From NCBI RefSeq assembly GCF_008831285.2, contig NC_045146.1, positions 19,213,149 through 19,277,148 of the forward strand: 64,000 nucleotides of DNA. Reading direction: 5' to 3'. Source of the DNA: Nymphaea colorata. Taxonomy: Eukaryota > Streptophyta > Magnoliopsida > Nymphaeales > Nymphaeaceae. The notes beneath the pieces were generated by a model. It had not been told where the DNA came from, made no database searches, and saw only the letters and a program-made list of their open reading frames with translations. The number at the start of each line of letters is the position of its first letter. Positions within the stretch are counted from its first letter, which is position 1. Positions 26,666-38,995 of this stretch are shown here, piece after piece. Made by a program: the position numbers and the translations under genes.

Positions 26666-27904
26666 CTCCATTTCAAATCTGGATCATGAAACTGAGAATG
26701 CTTCACTTCAAGATCCGTGGATCACCGGAAGCATTCATGTCTAACGGACTTGTTCCAATCGGACATGTTCGACGGATGGGGTTTTACTTTCCTTATGATC
26801 AAAATAAAATTACAGACATAAAATGAAACTACCAGACCCACTCTCAAAACAGCATCTAGTTCTTGTTTAATGGATTTCATCTTATTTCTAATAATTTCAT
26901 ATTCAATCCCAAAAAGGGTAGAAACTAGAACATTTTTAATAATTTCATATTCAATCCGAAAAAAGATAGAAACTAGAACATCTAACCACTTAAAGAACTT
27001 CATTTATAAACCCATGAAAAATCTTTTACTATCTTCAATACAAAATTAAACTTTTGAAAATGAAGAGTTATAATTCACGCTTTTTAAGACACACATGTCC
27101 TTCCTTTTATAAGAAATCTTCGACTTGAATGTCAAACGGTGCTTTGGTACTACAAGAACTACTCGGCCAACTTGGCCCCTTATGGATCTTAACCTACCTC
27201 CAGTTAGTTTTGGTTGTAACTCAAAAAATGCTAAACTAATACAACCAACTACTTAACAGTCCTTTTATAAGCCTTTGAACACTTTTCACAATTTCAATGC
27301 GAGATTGATTAAACTTTTTAAAAAGTAAAAAGGTTACATTAAAAATAGAGAACCAAATTGTACATGTGCTCGGATTCAGATGTTCATAACAAAAAAAAAA
27401 AAACTCACACTAATCAGATTTTGGAAGAAAAAAGATCCATGCCATACCTGCATTCAATCTCTAAACAGATGTAAATTTAATCATTGAATCCAACTACTTG
27501 AATTTGGATTTGAATGGAGCATCCAATTCTATTCTAACCACTGAGATCCGTATCTTCTAGTGTTCAAACGCTAAACTAGGGTTAGAGTTCCAGATCCAAC
27601 TAATAATAACCTGTGGATTTGGTTTAGGTTTTTCCAACCAAACCCGACAAGGGTTGTGAGCATATGGATTTGGTATAGAGCTGTCTGCAATTTGAATGTT
27701 CGTTGGTGGTTTGGTAATGGTTGCATGAAGTCCAACTCAAGCTATTCTGCATCTGAACTAACTTCCAAAAGAAAGGAGGTTTCTGGGATGGTGGACTTGA
27801 GTTTCACCTGTTTAGATGGACAACTATACTTCAACTTTCAGACAACAGTTATCTGCAAAAACCCAAAATTTTATAAAAAATAGATTGTGTTTGATTTCCC
27901 ACTG

Positions 27905-28345
27905 ACAATGAGTTGAGTCAGCTTGAGCTCGACTCGAACTCGCTCGTCTAATTTCGGTTTGAACTTAACTCACTTATAAACGAGTCAAGCTCGAGTTCAT
28001 GTGCATGCTCAAAATGTTAAATGAGTGAGGGTTCGAGTTGTAAGAATTTGACTCGGTTCAACTACACATAAATGTTGAATTATATTGAGAAAATAGTTAA
28101 ACAAGTAGCAAGTAATCGAGTTAACAAGCTACAAAAACAAGGCATGTTAACATAAACAAGTTATACGATTTGAGTTTGTCCAGTTAAGTTCATGCTTGCT
28201 CTATCAAGCTTGACTCAAGTTTGAGTGAGTCGAGTTCAAGCTCGAATTTTCTGAGTCGAGTCGAACTCGAGTTCAAGCTGACCAAACTCAAACTCGACTT
28301 GACCAAACTCAAACTCGACTCGGCTTGGCTCGGCTCGGCTCGTGT
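27905..28345. repeat. GAGTCGAGTTCG-rich dispersed repeat
   Basis: Degenerate repeats of GAGTCGAGTTC, CTCGACTCG and CTCGGCTCGG run through this stretch on both strands. Similar words occur at 11290-11420 and 11820-11910. Such sequence is common at the ends of some plant DNA transposons, but I cannot define ends here. Confidence 0.5.
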
Positions 28346-29769
28346 ACTCATGAGGCATATCTCTTTTTTGTTATATTGTTATCAATATAATGAAAATATG
28401 TCGTATATGTTAAACTCTTCATAGTATTCGAATCGGGCTGAATTGGTGACAGTTGATCAATCGGCAGCCACTGGTCATGCATCCATGACTCTGGCACTGA
28501 TAGCAACGTTGTCAAAATCCCCTAAATTGGCCCATTCGCTTTGCTGGCCAATTTAAGTGTGCCATATGTGAGTTTTTTCTGTTTTTTCAGTATTTTATAA
28601 TTTTTATTTTTTATATTTAAAAAAAAACAAATTTAATATTGTTTGCATATTCACCACTTAGGGACCGCGATTTAACGGGTGGCAGAGCTAGGGGCCAGGA
28701 CACCCCTGAATTTTTAAAAATTAAAATTTTACGATTGAAAGTTTTTAGAAATTTGATTTTGACTATGTGAAAGTTTTGTAAAATATAATTTCCTACGAAA
28801 GTAACTCAATAGAACTTTGAACGCCCCCAACTCATTGAAATTAAAGACGTTAAATTGGAAGAGAAGATAAAAAGTAGAATCGATAATTAAAGGTCTTGAA
28901 AAGTGCACACCTACTCCGGCCAATATAACGTTGTGTTAAAGTCTGAATAAAAATGTAAGTTAAAGTTATGCTTTAAATCATGCAGCTTAAGATCTCGAAC
29001 ACAAAAGAAAATGACGGGTCTTTAGGCACTTTTTTGAATGGTAGGTTGTTAACCTTTGCACTGCAAATATAATGGCCTTTAGATTTGAAAAGATAATATG
29101 ATATCAACTTGATATTGACAACTCAGACAATTGAATATATATCCAGCTTGTTTCTAAGCTCTAGAAAATCTCTCGTGATTGTCAATGCAGAACAAATTTT
29201 TCAAAATGAGGTATTATAGATTGTCTACAAATGTAGGTCTTCTTTAAGCCAAACCACTTAAAATTAATCCCCTCTGTTGTTTTTCACTAGGGTGTCATAG
29301 TATTGAGGTTAGAAAAAAAAATGCATAATAGAGGACATAAATCCTAGCACTTATTGAGAGTTGTAATCTTCAAGGGTTTATAAGTATCAATCCCAAAATA
29401 TTTATCCCATAAATTGTTCATATTTCTACTCTAGTTTTGAATTATAAATTTATTTATTGCAATCAGTTGGATCAGCTTCTCACAAGCTCAATTACCAGCA
29501 CTTTGTTAGTTAGTGTGCTTGGCCTAATTGTTGGCATTGTCACTTCCAAAGACTTTCAATGCCGGCACTTTGTTAGATGGTATGCTTTATTGATCTTTTT
29601 CAGGTAGTTTGGTTGCCGGGGTACCATACAAGTGTTTGAAAATCTGCCTTCAAGTTCATGAAATATTAATTAATATTGTATTAATCTACCTCAATATTTA
29701 AACATATTTATAAGATACTCACATAGTGTCCTTGCTGCCAAATGACTTATTAAGATTATTGTCAGTAAA

Positions 29770-29857
29770 ATCCTAATTTATATGATGAACAAACCAATAC
29801 ACTTGCAAGCGTCCTAATTTATATGATGAACAAACCAATACACCTGCAAGCGTCGAA
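29770..29857. repeat. 44-bp tandem duplication
   Basis: Two adjacent copies of a 44-base unit beginning TCCTAATTTATATGATGAAC and ending GCAAGCG, differing by a single base (ACTTGC/ACCTGC). Confidence 0.9.
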
Positions 29858-30469
29858 CAATCATACGATCCACTAAATAACGTTTTTGAAAATTTTTTAC
29901 ATGGGTCAAGCATCATTTTTCAAAAAATTTAGAGGGGCCAAACGTAGAACTTGTGGAGAGGGTATGACTCATGCTAGCCCCCCTTCCCTTCGCGGTTGCG
30001 CCCTCGTGATCTTGGTCACACCCCATTTGTTCTAACTGAGACAATTTGAACTAATTCAATTATTCATTGAATTATTATGATTCAGTTGTAAATGAGTTTT
30101 GAGATATAAGTGTTTTGTAAATCTACCTCAAAGGTTGAAACATATTACTAGATATTCGTAAAACTATGTTTTATAAATCTACTCTAATTTTTAAAATAAC
30201 ACTAGTAAAATGTTTCATTTGTCAAATAACCTGAAACGGTTTCACTGCATATTCTCGTTGTGGATCCTCCCACTAAAACTATTTTATGAAATTGCTATTT
30301 TTTCATTTGGCAACATTTCGCAAAGTAAGCGTGCCTTAATAATAATTCATCTTTTTTGTTTATATTTTTTTGCGAGTGAAAAAGATATCTAGATAACCGT
30401 ATTTTGTTCTTTTTGATTTTTCATTTCTTCTCCCCATTTGTTTTTTTTTTCTTTTAATGTTTTTTGTAG

Positions 30470-31279
30470 TTATCCAAAATCCGAATGCCAGGATCCTCCC
30501 TCTCATTCTTTCTCTCTCTTCCTGTGTTTGTGCAGCACTCCATTTCCTACGGTGCATTGGGGAGAAAAAAAGGAATTCCTTGTTTTGGTTCGCCGCGCCA
30601 GCACTCCAAAATTTCTCATTGAATAAAGTTCCTCGAATTTTGCCGCCGGTCTGAATTCCACTTTTCCGGTGATCGTCGGCCGCCCGATGCTGGAGTTCAC
30701 GACAAACTATGTTGCAGGATCATGTCTGACAGGTACGGTTCCGCCTCCTAGCCAACAGAAAATATCTCTCTCGGACGCACGCATATACAGGCAGAGATAT
30801 ACTATCGGTCGTTTGCTCTCCCGGAAAGCGTTTTCCAGGGAAATTTCGTTACTTGATCGGATTACGTGGAAGGAATTTTTGTATTCATTGCTTGGGGTTC
30901 TGTTCCGGGCGTGAGATTTGAAGCTTTTTCCTGCTTTTTGGGCGGGAATTCGGACCCCGTTTTCTGGAGTAGGTTGAATTTTCTTTGCTAGGGTTTTTGA
31001 TCGTTTTTCTTTTCTTTCTTTTTGTCTCTGGTATTTCAAGTGGAAAGAGAAGACGAGGGAATCCATCGTTTCTTGCATAGCGGTTTAACGTTCCTTTTAG
31101 CTTCATCATGATTGGCTTTTTAACTTCTTTTGCTCTCCTAAAGTTTAAGTGAAACTAAAAGAAAAAATGCGATTATTGGAGTGACTAGTCTCATTGGGGT
31201 GCTGTTGTCCCAGCTTGAATTGCTGGATAATCTCTCTCCCTCCGTCCCGCCACCCCCACCCGCCGCCCCACCCCCCCAC

Positions 31280-31354
<75 letters not shown>

Positions 31355-31614
31355 TTTGATGAGGGGGCTTCAAGAACTCGGATCAGTGGTCGAACCAAAA
31401 CAGCTTCGTGGTAATTGAGGAAATTCACAAAGTCTCCTGATCCTCGCCCGAACAAATTGTGTGCTGTTTGATTGGTATCGGCTAAATTGTAGCCTAATTG
31501 TTTTGGTTTCAGAGTGGGTGTCGGTGGTGGCTGTAGCATTCTGAGGACTGGTGGAGGGAAATGAAGAGTGGCTCTTGATCTTTTGCTCTTCTCTACTTGC
31601 CTTGGATTGGGGGT
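30470..31614 (+). promoter_or_regulatory. promoter, leader and probable 5'-UTR intron of the DA2/GW2-like gene
   Basis: CT-rich leader-type sequence near 30500 is followed by a likely donor at 30733 (CTGACAG then GTACGG) and an acceptor at 31512 (GGTTTCAG). This would place a 780-base intron in the 5' UTR, about 100 bases before the start codon. The intron contains the (CT)n-(CA)n tract at 31277-31352. Transcription start is not determined. Confidence 0.5.
31277..31352. repeat. compound (CT)n-(CA)n microsatellite
   Basis: CT repeats to about 31300 pass into about 26 CA repeats, inside the probable 5'-UTR intron of the DA2/GW2-like gene. Confidence 0.95.
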
Positions 31615-34600
31615 ATGGGGAACAAACTGGTTAGGAAGAGGCAAATTGTAGATGAGAAGTATACGCGGCCGCAGGGGTTGTATCCGCTGGGCAGAGATGT
31701 CGATCACAAGAAGCTGAGGAAGCTTATACTTGAGTCTAAGTTGGCTCCTTGCTACATCGGCGATGAAGAAGGCGGGCTTGATCTTGAAGAATGCCCCATT
31801 TGCTTCCTGGTCTGTAATTTACTTCCATTTCTTTCCGCTTTTGTCTTGCTTGTTTCGGTGTCTTGAAGTCTGAATTTTTCTTTTGGTTGACTTTTTTGCG
31901 GCGATTGTCTAATTTTCTTTCAGAGTTGTTTAACGTGTTGAGTTGAATTTATTGGCAATTGCTGAGTTTTTTTAGTAGGAAATGGCGGATGGTGTAACCA
32001 AATGGTATTTTATGAAGGATTTGGGAGTGGAACTGGTGAATGTGAATTTACCGTAATGATCTGCGGAATTGATGGTTTCCACATAATCTGAAAAGAAAAC
32101 TGAACATAAAAAACTAAAACAAATGGCGTCATCCTTGGCGATGCTAAAGGGATAATAATTTGTGATGGTTTTATCCTGTAAGTCATGCCTCCCATGCTGC
32201 TTGCTGCTTCAATTGATGGTTTCCCCATAATCTGAAAAGAAAAAGGAAACTAGAACAATAGCGTCATCCTTGACGATACTAAAGAGATAATAGTTTGTGC
32301 TACGTCATGCATCCCATGCTGCTTGCTGCTTCAATTAGTTATATTATTTTATTCTATTTAGATTGGTTAGTTGTTTCCATGATTATTGCATTCTATGGAG
32401 GAGCATTCTCTTAGCCCTTATACATAGCATTAGTGTGTTCACTTCTGGAACGTAAATAAACTGAAATTTTCTTCCTTTTTTTTTCTTCTTCTTTTTACGT
32501 GCCTTCATTTTGGCATTATGCTAATAATTATGATCTTCCAAAAAATATCTACTTATTTTTCTTTTGTCTTATCTCCTAGTATTATCCTAGTCTCAACCGA
32601 TCAAGATGTTGTATGAAAGGCATATGCACAGGTACTTCTTTGTTATTTCATTTAATTGGACTTGTTGCTGATGGAAGCTTGCTGCATGCTTATGTGAATT
32701 TATCTTGGCAGAGTGTTTTCTACAGATGAAGCCACCACATTCCACTCGTCCTACACAGTATCCTTTACCTTTTGATCCATTTGGGTGTATGCAGTAGTAT
32801 CTGAAAAGAATAGTGATATTATTGTCAATCCATGAGATTCTTAACATTAAGGTGTCCTTTCTGCAAAACTGCAAATTATGCAGTAGAATATCGTGGTTTC
32901 AAGACCAAGGAGGAGAAGGGCAAGGAACAAATTGTAAGATTCTCTTTATTACTGGATCATTTTTCTTACAAGTATGTTCCATTACTGTGTTACATGGTGG
33001 ATATAAGACTGGATTTTGTTCAGATCTGATTTTACACTCTTGGAAACTTGCTTCTTCAATCTCTATCCTTTTTTATGTGTAGGAGGAGCAAAGAGTTATT
33101 GAAGCAAAAATAAGGATGAGACAACAGGAGCTTCTTGAAGAAGAAGAAAGAATCCTTAAAAGGCAAGAGAGAAGTTTGATCGCAGAGGAAACTGAATGCG
33201 GGGATGTTACAACCAGTAGGGATGTTACAATCAGTTCAATTACAGGTTTGAATGAACCTTTAGTTTTCCCTTACTAACATGCAGATTATTTTACTAATAT
33301 GCAACTTTCTTACAGTGACAACTCCGCCATCTGTTAGATCATCTCGAATGGAAGAAATTTCACCATCTCAAGATTCATTTTCTGTCCCTTTAATCAGGCA
33401 ACCTATCCACACCACAAGACAGAACAGGTTTGGATGGATAATTATTTCTGTGCTTTCATAAGTTCTTATTTGGAGCAAACAATCAAAATTTGGTCATTTG
33501 ATTTGATAATTTTGATTTGATCATTTTACCATGATCTAGGCTTCCTTTTGCTTTTCTTTGGAGCAAGCAATCAAAATTTGGTCAGTACCTTAAGCTATAG
33601 TTCTGTAATTCCTCTTAAATGCCAACAGCTTCATCAGATTTACAACCTTCTACAGAACCAGTTAATTAACTTACCCAATTGTTTTTCTCTACTTGTTGAA
33701 AATCATGCGGCAAAGGCCAATTTTTAACATCATCTTGTTTTTCAGTAGCTATGTACAAGCTTGCCTTTTGTTCGTAGCTCCTACCTCTATTTTGTCAACA
33801 ACAAGTTTTGTAAGAAATGTTGACCTCATCTGTCTCTTGGAGACTAGCATGTATTTGTATATTGGCGCTACCACCATATTTGACTGTCAGCTGTCCGTTT
33901 CCTGGGTTTTTTCCTTGTAATATAAGAAATTGATAGCACGTATTGTAGGCTTTGTTGAGTAATCCTGGATCCTTTTTGCCTAGCCCATTCTGTTCAGTAG
34001 GCAATCATAGGTGTCTCTTGCTTATGCAAATGGACAACTATATGATGATTGGGTTTCATTTGTAAGGGATATTCTTTTTGGGGTGAGGCAGATTTTTGAA
34101 GCATATGTCCAATGCATTTGAAATATGGATCCTATGGATGCATGGCTTGAGAATATTATTGGGTGAGGACGTGAGGTAGAACTTGAAGATTTTAGAAGCA
34201 GCTGCAGTGAAGCAATGTTGTCGGGACATGCATTTGGAGAAAACTTATGTTTATGCAAACAGGAATATGGTCTGCACTTTTTGTTGAAATTCTTATCTGA
34301 TGGTGGGAATAAGGTTTAGGAATTAGGGGTGATTAGTGGGTTAACCATCCCATGGGACACACAAACAAACTGGTGATCTGGTGTGGCAGACCAAATGCGT
34401 ATGGCTGACACATGAACAGACTAGTGATCATTGTACTTTAGCAAATGCTTGTGGAAAATGTGTATGGACAACCAGAAGACAGGATGTTTATTCTTTGAAG
34501 ATGGTTTAAATCTTCAAAGTCTTTTGGGTGCAGTTTTGATTATTAGAAACTTATCTTCTTGCATTTGAAAATGCTTCACACTGTAGTGTGTTGTGTTAAA

Positions 34601-37600
34601 TACAAGTTGTGAGGTCATATGGATTTTGTGAGAGGTTCAATATTCACATTTAGTGGAGAGCAGTTTAATTATCAATTTTGAGTGGCACAGAGAAGAAACC
34701 ACAAACAACAGTGTACAGAAGAAGATTTTTGAAAACAATGGCAAACAGAGAACCTATTTATGGTTTGTAGCTTGCTGAATGGGATGCAAAAGTAGCTAGT
34801 CCTTCACCTTGGATTTTAAATTGCATAAGGAATTAACGAATGTTTATTGTTCTTAGAGGTGAAAGTTTTAGGAAAAGTAAGCAGCATAATCAGGTGAAAG
34901 AAGGAACTACAAATGTATCAAAATGATCAATCAGATGCTAAAAGAAGGAAACACAAGCATCGCAAGATGATCAAGCCCCAAAAGAAGGCAAGATGGTCTG
35001 ACCAATCCCCTTCTACAGATTAAAATGGTTGAAGCAAGAAAGTGTTAATGCTGTAAGACTAGATTTTAGTTGAAACTTGAAACCATATGGAGTGATTCAG
35101 GTGGTATTGAATTTATATTGGCAAATTGATAGGATGCCTCTTCCACAAGGAGTTGGATTGATCTTTTCTATGGCCAGCCAGAAATTTTGGTTGCATGACT
35201 TTGTGTTTCTTTTCGACCACTTTGCGTTGCAGAAAGTGTTATTTTTTCTAAAAATTAGTTGCTTGTTTCTTGCCTGTTGCATGTTATAGCTTATGCATAG
35301 TACTAGTTAACCACTTTTGCTATATCTCAATTGTTGTCCGCCATTTAGTAGCTTCTTACTTTTTCTGTTGTTTATTGCCTTCGATCTTTACTTGTGATTT
35401 TGCTCCACATTTGATTGGACCATATGGAAAGCTGCATAATCTTCTTTTAGAATTTTTGTTTTAAGTCACTAGCATGAGTGTCAACAGAGCTATAATTTTA
35501 TTTACTTCTTATTTCCTTGGAAAAAGAAAATAGTACAAGCATTTGTCTGTGATTACTGAAATTTTCATGTCCTTCTTGATATTGATAAAGAAATTTTCTA
35601 TTGCTTGCAGGGATGATGGATTTGATCTAGACCTAGAAGATATAATGGTCATGGAAGCAATCTGGCGATCCATTCAGGTACTTTCTGGGAGCTTTATGGA
35701 GATTGGTTCCTTCTTAAAGCTATTGAATGCAAGCATATTGGGGTGGTGGTAGAATGTGCAATTGAAATCCTCTTAACTAAAAAGCAGCACGAACTGGCAA
35801 TCTGTGGTCATTTGTATAATTTTAAAATTGTTCTAGTGGTGCTTCATATTAGATTTCCAACTTCCCTTCCCTTGTGCTTTTTCTTGGACAGTATGCTTGT
35901 ATCATGCACGTCTCATGATTCATGAAAGCTCTCCACTGTCCATGTAAGCTGTTAGAAAATTAAATCTTAATGGCTTCATTTGCAATGAGTTGCATTGATG
36001 AGAATAACCTTACAATCTGGTCATACAAAGTTCACAAAACCACAAATGTTCATGATTGTATAACAATGAAGGTATTTTTTTTCACTTAAATAAATGGGAT
36101 GAATTTCACTGCATTGTACATGGGGAGTAATGGCTAGCCATTAGACTAATCCATGAATTATCAGCAGCTTGTTGTAGAAGGATGAGTCACTTTAACTGGT
36201 TGAGAATAAGATAAAGGATCACATATATAAAATGCCTAAAGTATATCAAAAATCTAGAATACAAGTGGAAGCTGTCTGGCAAAACTTCAAGAAAGGAGGT
36301 TGGGCTTCGCTATCGGCAAGGCAGAAGTGCTAACAGCGAGGCAATAAGCATAAGAGGAGCACCTCCACTTTGTCAGAGGAGCTTGCAAAATGACTTTGCA
36401 AACTCCACCTCAAAAGGAAATGACTACAAGTACAGTTGATCCTTTGTATGAAAAGAGCATCTTTCTTTTCTCTTATTGAAGCAACTGACTTCGAGTCCAC
36501 TATTTGGGCCTATTATATATGCTGATGGGATTGATATTGTGAGAAAATGGAATGAATGAAAGAAATTTGCTGCACAAAACTAGATTTCTTTTAACAATTG
36601 AAAGTTTGTCAAAAGAAAGTTAACATTAATCTTTATGAGGGCTTTTTCATAGTCGTCCAACAAGCTGATACTTGGAGCCAAAAGAGAAAGACGAACATGT
36701 TGTCAACATTTGTCATGTTCGTGTTTCATATGCTTGTGAAAATGTGTTTTGCTTCTTAGTTGGATGACACATTTATTATAACAACAAAGTTTAGAAATTC
36801 CTATTGACAGAACAATCATATGCTTGAAGAGTTTCCTTAACTAGATTTTTTCAATGACGTTGGAGAATGGACACTTTTGCTCCATACTTAGCTTCATTGG
36901 ATGGAGGCTTGTTATGCTATTTTAAGATACCGTGAAATTAATGACCTGCATTGCAAATTTGAAAAATTGGTTGAAGGTCTTAGAGTCAACTTTAGTCTTT
37001 AAGTCAAAATGACTAGGAAATTAAGTTAAATGACGAGAATGATAAGCAGAAGCTTTGGTCATTCTTTTGTTATATTATATCCATCTATATGCGATACTGT
37101 GGTGAGTGCACAAAGATCGAAGTATGTTGAAACTTTCTGCCATGTGTAGTACTTGAGCTGTTGAGCAGTATTGGTGCTCGAACTTTTGAAATAGGTGAGA
37201 GAACCTATTACTTGTTGAAATGGAGTAAGATTGCATTCAGTTTTCATTTTAAGAGAGCCTCCACTTTCTTATCATGAAAGCGAGCAACAAATAGGGACAA
37301 CAAATAAATGGTTGGGACCATCGTCAGTCTTGGATTTTTAGGGTGAGGTTTTTGTTGGGTATAAAATGGGAAGTTTGTTTTTATGGGAAAAATCTTGAGG
37401 GTTCAGAAAGTTTGAAGTATAAAATAATAATAGAAAACATTATGAAAAGTTGAATTTTCTACTGATTTTCTTACAAAAACTGATGAAAGTCCAAAATAGT
37501 CATTAAAATATTAACAGAAGCATCAAATCAGGATCAAAATCAATCAGGTTTGACAAGAAATTCAATGTCTGTTTCGCAATCAAAATTTGAATTCAGCATA

Positions 37601-38995
37601 ATTTTTCTTGCAAAATCTGATGGGTGTCAAATTCAGATCAATATCTGTGTACATGTAAAACCCAGATAAGATTTCTCATTTGTACATCTGAATTTTACTC
37701 CAAGTTTGATTATGCAATAACCAATTAGTAGAATCTGGTAATAGCTGCATCATATCCATTTGTATCTGTAGGAACAAATTTTGTTTGGATTCAGAATATT
37801 CTTTTGGAGAATAAGGCATTCAAATCTTGAGAAAGTGTCCTTTAGAAACTAGGCTTTGACCTCCCAAGTCCCAACTTGATTCATGTCAGTCAAGCTTAGC
37901 TCAGAAAATACCATGCTTACAATGATAACAAACTCATCAGCATATAGAAACACTTTTGCTATTTCTTCAGGGAAATTTTGCTGACCATGACAGGACAGTA
38001 ATGGATCTTATATCAGGAGATGAGTTGTGAATTACTAGATTTAGGTGCTTTTATTGCATTCTATGAATGGATCTTACACAAGTGAAGAACCTTATGTCAG
38101 GAACCTTCCGCATAGGGTTGGTTCTATCGGACTTTGTCCACTAAAACGTGCATTTTGACATCCATGGGAGGGTGCTTTTCAATAGGGGCTACAAGAATGA
38201 GTGTCTAAGGCGGTCATACATGCCACTAGGGGAGGTATTTCATTGTAATCTGTTCCATACACATATACTTTTCCGCAATTTAGTTCAGTATTCCAATCAC
38301 ATTTGAATGTATTGGAAGTTGCTTGATGTTACTTTTTAATTGTGGATAGTAATGGAAAAAATATATTGATAATATGAATCATATGCACTCCAATGCAGGA
38401 GGGTGATGCTGGTCAACGGCCTGTGCCCTTTGAGGAACCTGCTTGTTCAAGACCTTCAAGTTCAGAAGTCCAATGCACACCATCTGGGTTTCCACATAGA
38501 GAACCATCTCCATCTTCTGGACTAGCTTGTGCAATTGCAGCTTTGGCTGAGAGGCAGCACATGGATACAGAACTAACTTCAGATGACAGATCCAATGGGA
38601 TAGCAGGATCGAGGAACAGCACAGTTTCAGAAGGTGAGGCAAGAACAAGCACAGGACATCCTATTCAAGAGAGCTGGATTGAGGTGTCTCCAGAAAGTGG
38701 AAGGGCTTTGTCAAGAGATGATGCTGAGTGGATGGTGGATCATGTATCGGAGGTGGCAGAAGCTGGCACCAGCTATGCAAGTAGCAGTGTGCATTCTGTT
38801 TCCGATGCTGCTATTGACTGTTCACCATCTATGCCAGGCTTAGATTTAGCTAGTGATCCGTCTCCTTTGACACATCAGGGTGGGGTTGTGCCCGAGAGTT
38901 TTGAGGAGCAGATGATGCTTGCAATGGCCATTTCTCTGGCTGAGGCCCGAGCTAGGCCAAGCTTGCATGGTCCTTGGCACTTGAACAGTTGTTAG
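31615..38995 (+). CDS. DA2/GW2-like: RING-type E3 ubiquitin ligase of the DA2/GW2 family
   Basis: Eight exons join in frame: 31615-31809, 32580-32631, 32712-32757, 32852-32933, 33083-33245, 33316-33427, 35611-35677 and 38399-38995. They give 437 aa, close to rice GW2 (about 425 aa). The N-terminus [20 protein letters not shown] is diagnostic of the family. The RING-like zinc domain spans residues 60-102, with CPIC (60-63), CC (75-76), C81, C84, H92 and CPFC (99-102). A charged helix ([14 protein letters not shown]) follows. Two helices resemble ubiquitin-interacting motifs: [14 protein letters not shown] (226-239) and [15 protein letters not shown] (about 408-422). GW2 and DA2 ubiquitinate growth regulators and limit seed and organ size; DA2 acts with DA1. 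The start is the ATG at 31615; upstream in-frame TTG is not needed. Long introns (2.2 and 2.7 kb) precede the last two exons. No break is seen. Confidence 0.95.
32068..32338. repeat. 144-bp tandem duplication in intron 1 of the DA2/GW2-like gene
   Basis: Two diverged direct copies begin ATTGATGGTTTCC at 32068 and 32212 and share GCGTCATCCTTGGCGATGCT-like and CCCATGCTGCTTGCTGCTTC text. Non-coding. Confidence 0.75.

Larger units (their letters stand above)
26666..30470. other. intergenic, no gene seen
   Basis: Mostly AT-rich. A direct duplication of TTTAATAATTTCATATTCAAT-like text lies near 26890 and 26937. A 44-bp tandem duplication lies at about 29770-29857. At 27900-28340 the sequence is dominated by GAGTCGAGTTC/GAACTCGAGTC words typical of a dispersed plant repeat. 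I find no exon chain. Confidence 0.4.

Noticed and set aside
38379-38843. Other open frames overlapping the last exon of the DA2/GW2-like gene
   Set aside because: They are shadows of the real exon in other frames.
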